A stretch of DNA of 25,108 nt from CAYSYY01 sp964576115 [NCBI: uncultured Gemmatimonadota bacterium] (GTDB lineage Bacteria > Blakebacterota > Blakebacteria > Blakebacterales): NCBI GenBank assembly GCA_964576115.1, contig CAZNUA010000026.1:23692-48799 (forward strand), given 5' to 3'. Below the pieces are notes generated by a model. It did no database searches and was not told the origin of the DNA. It saw only the letters and a list, made by a program, of their open reading frames with translations. Numbering within the stretch: position 1 is the stretch's first letter; every line of letters begins with the position of its first letter. A program made the position numbers and the translations under genes. Shown here piece after piece: positions 15,105-22,450 of the stretch.

Positions 15105-16771
15105 CGTTTTCCAGGTTCAACACGGGGCGGGTATTGCGGCGGATCGCCGGGACCGGTTTCGGGTACCGGGCGGCCGTCTTCGGCCTGCTCGTCATCGTTG
15201 TCACGGCACAGCCCGCCCGGGCGCAGATCAGGCGTCCCGGGATGATGCGCGGTCAGCAGACCGCCCTGGCGGATACCGCCATCACGCTCGACTTCCAGGA
15301 TCTCGAACTGGGGTACGTGCTGACCGCTCTGGCTCAGGCCGGGGGGATCAATCTCATCTATCACGATCTGCCCGACAAGCAGGTGACCCTGCGCACCGCC
15401 ACTCCCGTCCTGCGGGCCGACATACCCCAGGTGATCCGGGCCCTGGCTACCGCCAACGGGCTCGCCGTCACCGAGGATCAGGGTTTCATGCGTATCGCCG
15501 GCAACGTGGCCGAACCCGATCCCCGGCAGTTCTATATCTACCGCCTGCGTCACGCCCGGGCCGCGACCCTGGCGGCCACGCTCCAGAGTCTGGTGAGCGG
15601 TATCTCGTCGTCGAATAACGAGAGAGAGATAGCCCAGCGGTATGTGGCCCTGTCGCAACAGCTCCGGGAAATGCAGCGGGCCGCCCAGGCGGAAGCGACC
15701 CAGCGCGGCCAGACGGTCTCGATCACCGGCGGTGTCGAAGCCGGATTTCAGATGGACGTCCTGATCGTGCCCGAAGAGGTCACCAACTCGCTTCTGGTCC
15801 GGGCCGCTCCGGCGGACTGGGAGATCGTCGAGAAAGCCATCGAGGCCCTCGACCTGCGCCCGCTGCAGGTCGTGATCGAGGTTCTGATCACCGAGGTGCG
15901 GCGCTCCGACGACCTGGATCTGGGGGTCGGTTTCAGCGCCGAGCGGGGCACCGCGGGAGGGCAGGGGGTACTCGACCTGCCGAATGCGCCGGCCGAGCAG
16001 GATGACACCTTCCTCTTCCAGATCGGCGGGTTCGGCGATGTCGACGTCCAGGCCTCGCTGGCCGCCCTGGCCACCACCGGGGAGGTGCGGATTCTCTCCC
16101 GGCCGGTGATCCTGGCCCAGAACAACCAGGAGGCCCGGATCATCGTGGGCAGCCAGCAGCCCTTCGTACAGAGTTCGCAGCTGCTGGTCGGGGATCCGAC
16201 CGGCACTCCCTATCAGACCGTTCAGTACCGGGAAGTGGGGACGGTATTGAACATCCTGCCGACCATCAACGAAGACGGCTACGTGAACATGTCGGTCACC
16301 CAGGAGGTGAGCAGCGCTACCGAGGAGACCCAGTTCGGGGCCCCCGTCATCAGCACCCGCGAGGCCGAGACCAAGCTGCTGGCCATGAACGGGCAGACCG
16401 TGGTTCTGGGAGGGCTGGTCGATCGTCAGACCGAAAAGGTCCGTTCGGGGATCCCCATCCTGAAGGACCTCCCGCTCATCGGGTTCCTCTTCCGCACCAC
16501 CCGGGAACGTGAGGGGACCAGCGAGCTCTTCCTCTTCCTGACACCCTATATCGTGGCCAGCGACGAGGACGCCGAGGCACTCCGCCGGCGGATCGAGGAA
16601 CAGCAGGACACGATCCCCCCCGACCTGGCCCAGCAGAATCTCACCCCGCCGGTGACGGTCATCCCGCCCGATATTCCGCCCGATGTACCGCCCGACAGTG
16701 CACCTGGAAAACCGGTCCGATCGTGCCGGGCGCCGGAGCCGGTCGGGAGGCCGGGTGGAGCAGCCCGGTGA
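15101..16771 (+). CDS. gspD: Type II secretion outer-membrane secretin GspD
   Basis: A 556-residue secretin with a signal peptide (hydrophobic 23-36, cleavage near ARAQ at 39-42). Domains: N0/STN-like (about 61-112: ITLDFQDLELGYVL), an N1-like KH fold (143-168: FYIYRLRHARAATLA), a long charged, probably coiled-coil linker (about 173-205), an N3-like domain (217-254) and the secretin barrel (about 315-486). The barrel carries VRILSRPVILAQNNQEA, VGTVLNILPTI, TVVLGGLVD and the closing GIPILKDLPLIGFLF with LFLFLTPYIV. At 556 residues it is shorter than proteobacterial GspD (about 650-700), with fewer N domains. The C-terminal tail contains PPDIPPDVPPD (522-532). No S-domain for a pilotin is recognised. 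It overlaps gspC and gspE by 4 nt each. Confidence 0.93.
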   Translation: MTFSRFNTGRVLRRIAGTGFGYRAAVFGLLVIVVTAQPARAQIRRPGMMRGQQTALADTAITLDFQDLELGYVLTALAQAGGINLIYHDLPDKQVTLRTATPVLRADIPQVIRALATANGLAVTEDQGFMRIAGNVAEPDPRQFYIYRLRHARAATLAATLQSLVSGISSSNNEREIAQRYVALSQQLREMQRAAQAEATQRGQTVSITGGVEAGFQMDVLIVPEEVTNSLLVRAAPADWEIVEKAIEALDLRPLQVVIEVLITEVRRSDDLDLGVGFSAERGTAGGQGVLDLPNAPAEQDDTFLFQIGGFGDVDVQASLAALATTGEVRILSRPVILAQNNQEARIIVGSQQPFVQSSQLLVGDPTGTPYQTVQYREVGTVLNILPTINEDGYVNMSVTQEVSSATEETQFGAPVISTREAETKLLAMNGQTVVLGGLVDRQTEKVRSGIPILKDLPLIGFLFRTTREREGTSELFLFLTPYIVASDEDAEALRRRIEEQQDTIPPDLAQQNLTPPVTVIPPDIPPDVPPDSAPGKPVRSCRAPEPVGRPGGAAR

Positions 16772-18270
16772 ATCTGCCCGATCTGGAAAGCCTCGAGCCC
16801 TTCTCGGCGGATCTGACCGACGAATACCTGGAGTATCACGGGGTACTCCCGCTCGCGATCGAGCAGGGGCGGCTGCTGGTGGCGACCTGGCGGGACGAGG
16901 TCGACCCCCAGGTGCTCGACGACCTGCGCCTGCTCGGCGGAGTTCCGGTCCAACTCGTCGCTCTGCCCGAAGCGGAAGTGCGCACGGCGATCCAGCGGAT
17001 CTATGCCAACGGATCCCTGACGGCCGAGAACCTGATCGCGAATCTTTCCGAAGAACCGGTCCTCGGCGAGGGGCTGGCGGACGGGATGCTGGACGACCTG
17101 GTGGCGCTGGCCAACGAGGCCCCGGTCGTCAAACTGGTCAACCTGCTGCTCCTGGAAGCTCTCGAGGCGCAGGCGTCCGACGTGCACCTGGAATCCTATG
17201 TGGGCGGCCTGCGGGTCCGCTACCGGATCGACGGGGTGTTGCAGGACGCCCCCGCGCCGCCCCCGCGCCTCTCGGCCGCGGTGGTGAGCCGGCTCAAGAT
17301 CATGGCCGAACTCGATATCGCCGAGCGGCGGGTTCCCCAGGACGGGCGTATCCGCCTGCAGATGAGCGACCGCCAGGTGGACGTGCGGGTCTCGACCCTG
17401 CCGACCCTGCACGGCGAGAGCGTAGTGCTGCGTCTGCTGGACAAGGAGAAGGGCCGGATCGGTCTGGACGAACTCGGGATGTCGGAGCCGACGCGGCAGC
17501 GTTTCGAAGAGATCATCAACCGGCCGCACGGGATCGTGCTGTCGACCGGGCCGACCGGTTCGGGGAAGACGACCACGCTCTATGCCGTGGTGGAGCAGAT
17601 CCGGACCGGGCGCGAGAAGATCGTGACCGTGGAGGATCCGGTCGAGTACGAGCTGCCCGGCGTGCCCCAGGTGCCGGTGAACACCAGGGTGGGCCTGACC
17701 TTCGCTTCGGCCCTGCGCTCGATCCTGCGTCAGGATCCCGATGTCATGCTGGTGGGCGAGATCCGCGACCGGGAAACGGCCGACATCGCCACCCACGCCG
17801 CCCTGACCGGTCACCTGGTCCTCTCCACCCTGCATACCAACGACGCGGCCACCGCCCTGACCCGTCTGATCGATATCGGGATCGAGCCCTACCTGGTGGC
17901 CAGTACGGTGGAAGCGGTGCTGGCCCAGCGGTTGGTGCGCAAGGTCTGCCCCCACTGTGCGCAGCCCGGCGAGCTGAGTGTCGAGGAAAAAATTGCCCTG
18001 GGAGTGCCGGAAGAAGAGGAGCTGCCGGTCCGCACCGGCGCGGGGTGCAGCGAGTGCCGCGGCACCGGCTTCCGCGGCCGGATCGGGATCTTCGAACTGC
18101 TGATCATGGACGACGAACTGCGGGCGTCGCTGAGCCATGATGCCAGCGCGGGGCAGTTGAGCCGGCTGGCCCGCCGCAAGGGCATGCTGCTGCTGCACGA
18201 GGACGGACTGCGCCACGTGCGGTCGGGGATCTCGACCGCCTCCGAAGTCCTGCGCGTCGCCCGGATCTGA
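16768..18270 (+). CDS. gspE: Type II secretion ATPase GspE
   Basis: A 500-residue cytoplasmic ATPase that powers pseudopilus assembly. An N-terminal GspE/PilB-type domain (LTDEYLEYHGVLPLAIEQGR) precedes the ATPase core. Visible motifs: Walker A GPTGSGKTTT (261-270), Asp box (VTVEDPVEYEL), Walker B region DPDVMLVGEIRD (323-334), His box (STLHTNDA) and a zinc-binding tetracysteine element CPHC (394-397) and CSEC (427-430) followed by RGTGFRGRIGIFEL. I chose GTG 16768 because it overlaps the gspD stop as GTGA, like other junctions here, with GGAG 7 nt upstream. A GTG at 16723 would add 15 residues within gspD. It is the last gene of the operon; no terminator hairpin with a T-run was found after it. 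Confidence 0.95.
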   Translation: MNLPDLESLEPFSADLTDEYLEYHGVLPLAIEQGRLLVATWRDEVDPQVLDDLRLLGGVPVQLVALPEAEVRTAIQRIYANGSLTAENLIANLSEEPVLGEGLADGMLDDLVALANEAPVVKLVNLLLLEALEAQASDVHLESYVGGLRVRYRIDGVLQDAPAPPPRLSAAVVSRLKIMAELDIAERRVPQDGRIRLQMSDRQVDVRVSTLPTLHGESVVLRLLDKEKGRIGLDELGMSEPTRQRFEEIINRPHGIVLSTGPTGSGKTTTLYAVVEQIRTGREKIVTVEDPVEYELPGVPQVPVNTRVGLTFASALRSILRQDPDVMLVGEIRDRETADIATHAALTGHLVLSTLHTNDAATALTRLIDIGIEPYLVASTVEAVLAQRLVRKVCPHCAQPGELSVEEKIALGVPEEEELPVRTGAGCSECRGTGFRGRIGIFELLIMDDELRASLSHDASAGQLSRLARRKGMLLLHEDGLRHVRSGISTASEVLRVARI

Positions 18271-18350
18271 ATCCTGAACCGGGTTTGGCGTGGAGGAGCT
18301 CACTCCGGATGGGTATCTTTCACGTACTTCTTCACATCTTCTTCAGATGA

Positions 18351-18572
18351 ATGCCCATGATCAAGTCCGCCGCCAGAATCCGTGAAGCCGAGATGAGCTG
18401 GGATCGGGCTCTCTATGCAGACATGGACTATCCTGAAGCCCTGGCCCGATTCGAAGCGCTCTGGCATCAGGCCGTGCTGGTGAATCCGGTTCTGGGACGG
18501 GATTGGCAGGAGGACGTGAAGGCCGATATCACCCTGGCGAGAGTCTTGAATGGAATCCCGGCAGACACCTGA
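18351..18572 (+). CDS. Small protein of unknown function upstream of the nucleotidyltransferase
   Basis: A 73-residue, probably all-helical protein. I recognise no family. It is rich in Ala, Leu, Trp and acidic residues (RFEALWHQAVLVNPVL; DWQEDVKADITLARVLNGI) and has no signal peptide or membrane segment. A stop codon immediately precedes the ATG, so the start is at or after 18351; ATG 18357 and ATG 18393 are alternatives, and none has a clear ribosome binding site. Its 3' end overlaps the nucleotidyltransferase gene by 23 nt, which argues for joint expression. By position it could be the partner of that enzyme, as in two-gene toxin-antitoxin or HEPN/MNT-like modules, but it lacks the HEPN RxxxxH motif. 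Confidence 0.55.
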   Translation: MPMIKSAARIREAEMSWDRALYADMDYPEALARFEALWHQAVLVNPVLGRDWQEDVKADITLARVLNGIPADT

Positions 18573-19128
18573 TTTCGCATCTCTCATAGCCCGGATTGCC
18601 GAGGCTCTGAGTCAGGCGCAGCTGCCCTTTATGCTCATTGGGGGCCAGGCGGTTTTGCTGCACGGTCAACCGCGTCTGACCGAGGATATCGATATCACCC
18701 TGGGAGTGAATCCAGAGGAACTGCCACTGGTTCTCGGGGCCTGTACAAATGCAAAATTGGATATCCTTCCGGATGATCCGGAAACATTCGCTGGACAAAC
18801 GTATGTGCTGCCCGCCCGGGATCCGGCCACCTCAATACGAGTCGATCTCATCTTCTCTGACCTGCCCTATGAGCGCCACGCCATCGGGCGTGCCGTTACC
18901 GTCGATCTCGCCGGTGTTCAGGTACCCTTCGCTGCCGCAGAAGATCTCATTCTGCACAAGCTCTTCTCGGGGCGGCCCCGTGATATCGAGGATGTCAGGG
19001 GAGTGATCCGGCTCAGGGGAAACGATCTCGATTGGGACTATCTCGAGCAATGGGCTGGTGAGTTTTCGAGTGTGCCCGGTCGGGAGAACCTGCCCGACCT
19101 ACTGGCCGATCTCAGACCCGATTCCTGA
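18550..19128 (+). CDS. Minimal nucleotidyltransferase (AbiEii/DUF6036-like)
   Basis: A 192-residue protein of the DNA polymerase beta-type nucleotidyltransferase fold. Active-site elements: LIGGQAVLLHG (29-39), the metal-binding DxD pair D46/D48 in RLTEDIDITLG and the third carboxylate D99 in IRVDLIF. The following AAAEDLILHKLFSGRPRDIEDV (about 128-149, in consecutive segments) with K137 and D145 matches the conserved segment of AbiEii/DUF1814-type nucleotidyltransferases. Such enzymes transfer nucleotides to protein or RNA targets, and several act as toxins or antitoxins. All catalytic residues appear intact. It overlaps the small upstream gene by 23 nt. Base composition looks lower in G+C than the neighbouring operon, consistent with acquisition by transfer. 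Confidence 0.8.
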   Translation: MESRQTPDFASLIARIAEALSQAQLPFMLIGGQAVLLHGQPRLTEDIDITLGVNPEELPLVLGACTNAKLDILPDDPETFAGQTYVLPARDPATSIRVDLIFSDLPYERHAIGRAVTVDLAGVQVPFAAAEDLILHKLFSGRPRDIEDVRGVIRLRGNDLDWDYLEQWAGEFSSVPGRENLPDLLADLRPDS

Positions 19129-19242
19129 GGCAGTATCCCGCTCTCGCCAACCACAACCGGAAGCGCCCCGGGAGAGACCGTCGTGGCACTGCCGGACCGG
19201 TAGTGAAACTTTGCCTGACCGGATCCCGTATCTGAGATGAAC

Positions 19243-19267
19243 CCTCCCCTATGAACCTTATGGGAGG
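19243..19267. promoter_or_regulatory. Interrupted inverted repeat upstream of the second padR
   Basis: CCTCCC (19243-19248) is complementary to GGGAGG (19262-19267), with further partial pairing (TA with TA) inside the 13-nt centre. It lies about 67 nt upstream of the padR start and is the only clear symmetry in the 205-nt gap before it. It could be the operator for that regulator or a hairpin. It does not resemble the palindromes at 6254 and 6311. Confidence 0.35.
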
Positions 19268-19333
19268 AGTGAGGCTGGTGAGTAACCGGCTGAGAGCCCG
19301 GTGAAAATGCCGGTGAAGGAGGAATCCGAACGC

Positions 19334-19693
19334 ATGAATTCCCGATCGATGGATCTCGTCAGAGGTACCCTCAACATGCTCATCCTGAAGGCGCTCATCT
19401 GGGGGCCGCGCCACGGGTATGACATCATGGGATGGATGAAGCAGGAATCGAAGGGGGACCTCAGCCTGGAGGAGGGCGCTCTCTATCCGGCCCTGCACCG
19501 GCTTGAAGAGCGGGGACTCGTCAAGGCGGAATGGGGGTATTCGGAGAACAACCGGAAGGCCAAGTTCTACTCGCTCACCGAACGGGGCCGGGAACAGCTC
19601 CGGGACGAAACGGCTCTCTGGAACCGCTATGTCGGGGCGGTCGGCGCCCTGCTTGCCAGCGAGAATGCGATGACCGGGAGAGGGGAACGGTAA
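19334..19693 (+). CDS. PadR family transcriptional regulator (second module)
   Basis: A 119-residue winged-helix repressor-type protein. It shows the ADOP-associated PadR opening MDLVRGTLNMLILKAL, then HGYDIMGWM, LEEGALYPALHRLEERGLVKAEW, the wing (NNRKAKFYSLT) and a C-terminal dimerisation helix. The ATG at 19334 is chosen because the family begins close to this motif and AAGGAGG lies upstream at a slightly long spacing (about 11 nt). A GTG at 19301 would add 11 residues. The stop overlaps the permease start as TAATG, so repressor and permease are co-translated. PadR proteins of this kind repress their own operon and respond to small molecules or envelope stress; the effector is unknown. Confidence 0.92.
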   Translation: MNSRSMDLVRGTLNMLILKALIWGPRHGYDIMGWMKQESKGDLSLEEGALYPALHRLEERGLVKAEWGYSENNRKAKFYSLTERGREQLRDETALWNRYVGAVGALLASENAMTGRGER

Positions 19694-22371
19694 TGGGGGA
19701 CACAGGGATGATCCGCCGCGCCTGGCAGCTGCTGATGCGCCGCTCCGATGTCAACCGGGCGGTTGACGACGAGCTTTCCTTTCATCTGGAAATGACGGTC
19801 GAGGCCCTGAAGGCCGAGGGCCTGGATGAGGCTGCCGCCCGTCGCAAGGCGGAGAGCCTGTTCGGCAACGTCGACACGCATCGCCGTGAGTGTGAAGAGA
19901 TCGGCCAGCGCAAGCGGCGCCGGCGGCAGAGAGGGGAGTTCTTCGCCGAACGCCGGCGGGATATCAGGCTGACACTGCGTTCCCTGAAAAAAACACCGCT
20001 CTTCTCGGCCATGACCGTGCTCATCATCGCCCTGGGAATCGGGGCCGTCACGATCATGTTCACCGTCATCCGGGGGGTTCTGCTCGAACCGCTGCCCTAT
20101 CGCGATCCGGACGGGATCATCCGCCTGACCGTGTCGACCAACAACTGGGGAACCTCGGTCTCGCTTTCCGAGCCCGAGTACATGGCTCTGCGGACCGAAG
20201 CCGGTACCCTCCGGGACGTCACGGTGGTCAGGTCCGAACAGCATCTGCTGCAGGCAGAAGAGCCGCACTATGTCAGATCGGTTCGTACCAGCTGGGAACT
20301 CTTCCCCCTGCTCGGTGTCGCGCCTCTGTACGGCCGGACCTATACCGCCGAGGACGACCTCCCCGGGGCCGAACCGGTTGTGGTTCTCAGCCATGCCTTC
20401 TGGCAGGAGGAGGGCGGAAGCGATCCCGACCTGGTCGGCAGTTCTCTCATACTCGACGGAGAGCCGCATACCATCATCGGGATCATGCCCCCCGAATTCG
20501 AATTCCCGAACCCTGCGGCCGCCCTCTGGATCCCCTATCGGATCGATCCCGCCGACCTCAATCTCTGGAACAATCATTATCTGGGGGTGTACGCCCGGTT
20601 GCGGGACGGGGTGCAGTATCCGCAGGCGCAGGCCGAGATCGCGGCGATGGGCGAGCATTTCGTCGCCGAGCATCCCGAGATCTATTCCGACTGGAATTTC
20701 AGTCTCGGTTGCCGGCCGCTGATGGAGGATGTCGTCGGGGAGGTCCGGACCACCCTGTTGCTGCTGCTCGCGGCAACCGGTTTCTTCCTGCTCATCACCT
20801 GCCTCAACGTGGCCAACCTGATGGTGGCCCGCCGGGAATCGCGCGGCCGTGAGCTGGCGATCAGGACGGCCCTGGGAGCCTCCCGGCGCCGGCTCACCAT
20901 CCTCCTGCTCATTGAATCGGGCCTGCTGGCCGCCCTCGGCGGAATCCTCGGATTCATCGTGTCGATCTTCGGGGTGCGGGGCGTTGCCCGGGCGGCCAGC
21001 GGGATCGTGCCCCGGATCCAGGAGGTGGCGGTCGATCCGGGGGTTTTCCTCTTCGCCCTGGCCCTGACCGGCGTGACGGTTCTTCTCTTCGGTCTCCTGC
21101 CCCTGGCGCAGGCGCGGGGTTTCAATGTCCAGACGCAGCTTCGTGAAGCCGGTCGTGCTCTCACCGGACGCCGTTCGGGAACCCGGGTGCGCCGCCTGCT
21201 CATTGCCGCCGAGGTCGCTCTTTCGGTGGTGCTGGTGACCGGGGCGGTCATGATGGTCAGGAGTCTGAACAACCTGCACCGGTTCGATCTCGGGTACGAA
21301 ATCGACGATCGCCTGACGATGCAGGTGCTCGTGCCGCTGCAGCTCGGGCGAAACAATGCCGAGGTCGCACAGTTCTATACCGACCTGCTCGAACGGACCC
21401 GGGCTCTGCCCGGGATAGACGGGGCGGCAGCTGTTGAGTATGTGCCGCTCACCCACGGACTCGGGACCTGGTCGATCAAGGTCGAAGGGGAGAATACGAC
21501 CACGATCGGGGAAGCCCCCGGATCATACTTCCTGCAGATTTCACCCGATTTCTTCGCCACGATGGGAATCGAACTCGTCAAAGGACGAATCTTCACCCGG
21601 AGTGATGACGCCGGCACCCGGCCGGTGGTGATCGTCAATGAATCCTTCGTACGCCGGCATTGGCCCGATGGCAACGCCATCGGTCAGCGGGTCACCCTGT
21701 TCGATGATCAGAAACCCTGGCTCGACGTCGTGGGTGTGGTCAGGGATGCCCGGCAAGAGTCGGTTCTGGAAGAACCCTTCCCCTGTATGTACATCCCCTT
21801 CGCCCAGGGGGCGGTGTCTTCGTACGAGGTCCGCTGGTGGATGGGTATCATTCTCCACGGTGTGGGGGCAGCTGAACTGGCAGGGCCGATGCGCTCGATC
21901 GTCAGGGATATGGAGCCTGCGGCCGTGGTCAACAATGTGCGGATGATGGAGGAGATTCACCGGGACTCACTAGGCGACCGGGCTCTGCCGGCCTCACTCC
22001 TCTCGCTGTTCAGCGTCATGGCTCTGCTGCTCGCCCTGGCAGGCGTGTACGGCCTGGTGGCCTACCTGGCGGCGGCCCGGCGAACGGAATACGGCCTCCA
22101 CATCGCCCTGGGCGCCCGGCCGGGTGACGTGCGCCGGCTGGTCCTTTCGCAGGGGCTCTCGCCGGTTCTCCTCGGCGTCGGAATCGGTCTGGTAGCCATC
22201 TACTTCCTCGGCAGCCTGGTCCAGCAGTTCCTCTTCGGCATCGGCCGGCTCGACCCGGTGAGCTACATGATGGTGACCGCTCTGCTCACCGTCGCGGCCC
22301 TGGCCGCCGGGTACCTGCCGGCGGAACGGTCCGCCCGGATCGATCCCATGCAGGTGCTGAACCGGGAATAA
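19693..22371 (+). CDS. ADOP-type ABC transporter permease (prefix domain 1 type)
   Basis: An 892-residue membrane protein. The soluble prefix (about 20-65) contains VDDELSFHLEMTVEAL and EAAARRKAESLFGN, the signature of permease prefix domain 1. Next come the DIRLTLRSLKKTPLF segment, the first helix (about 104-131, ending LLEPLPYRDP), a MacB-like periplasmic domain, and an FtsX module with ELAIRTALGASRRRL. A second copy follows (VRRLLIAAEVALSVVLVTGAVMM onward), ending with EYGLHIALGARPGDVRRL and DPMQVLNRE. As in related proteins there is no ATPase domain; the partner must be encoded elsewhere. The start at 19693 overlaps the padR stop; a longer frame to 19531 lies in the padR gene and is an artefact. 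The gene ends 79 nt from the convergent GH78 gene. Confidence 0.92.
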   Translation: MGDTGMIRRAWQLLMRRSDVNRAVDDELSFHLEMTVEALKAEGLDEAAARRKAESLFGNVDTHRRECEEIGQRKRRRRQRGEFFAERRRDIRLTLRSLKKTPLFSAMTVLIIALGIGAVTIMFTVIRGVLLEPLPYRDPDGIIRLTVSTNNWGTSVSLSEPEYMALRTEAGTLRDVTVVRSEQHLLQAEEPHYVRSVRTSWELFPLLGVAPLYGRTYTAEDDLPGAEPVVVLSHAFWQEEGGSDPDLVGSSLILDGEPHTIIGIMPPEFEFPNPAAALWIPYRIDPADLNLWNNHYLGVYARLRDGVQYPQAQAEIAAMGEHFVAEHPEIYSDWNFSLGCRPLMEDVVGEVRTTLLLLLAATGFFLLITCLNVANLMVARRESRGRELAIRTALGASRRRLTILLLIESGLLAALGGILGFIVSIFGVRGVARAASGIVPRIQEVAVDPGVFLFALALTGVTVLLFGLLPLAQARGFNVQTQLREAGRALTGRRSGTRVRRLLIAAEVALSVVLVTGAVMMVRSLNNLHRFDLGYEIDDRLTMQVLVPLQLGRNNAEVAQFYTDLLERTRALPGIDGAAAVEYVPLTHGLGTWSIKVEGENTTTIGEAPGSYFLQISPDFFATMGIELVKGRIFTRSDDAGTRPVVIVNESFVRRHWPDGNAIGQRVTLFDDQKPWLDVVGVVRDARQESVLEEPFPCMYIPFAQGAVSSYEVRWWMGIILHGVGAAELAGPMRSIVRDMEPAAVVNNVRMMEEIHRDSLGDRALPASLLSLFSVMALLLALAGVYGLVAYLAAARRTEYGLHIALGARPGDVRRLVLSQGLSPVLLGVGIGLVAIYFLGSLVQQFLFGIGRLDPVSYMMVTALLTVAALAAGYLPAERSARIDPMQVLNRE

Positions 22372-22450
22372 CGGTCAGATATTACTTGTCCACGGAAGGA
22401 AGACAGGCGGGCAGGGAGACAGGCAGAAACAGGTATAGTGTTTCATCTGA
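22372..22450. other. Convergent intergenic gap, nothing recognisable
   Basis: This is the 79-nt stretch between the ends of the second permease gene and the GH78 gene. It contains purine-rich imperfect direct repeats (GACAGGC twice, near 22402 and 22420) but no hairpin followed by a T-run, so no intrinsic terminator can be called for either gene. Confidence 0.5.

Noticed and set aside
7552-18270. Type IV pilus assembly locus instead of type II secretion
   Set aside because: GspG has the calcium-loop C-terminus, a GspK without Glu+5 is present, the C-type HR domain pairs with the secretin, and there is one ATPase and no PilT; all favour type II secretion.
16546-18303. 585-codon open frame on the - strand
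   Set aside because: It is antisense to gspD/gspE, with a His/Gln/Gly-rich translation and no motif; it is a codon-bias shadow.
18300-18587. 95-codon frame on the - strand opposite the small protein gene
   Set aside because: Its last residues look protein-like, but the frame is fully antisense to the small + strand gene, lacks a ribosome binding site, and the + frame couples better with the downstream gene. The choice is not absolute.
19627-21456. 609-codon open frame on the - strand
   Set aside because: It is antisense to the second padR and permease genes; the translation is low-complexity and shows no family features.
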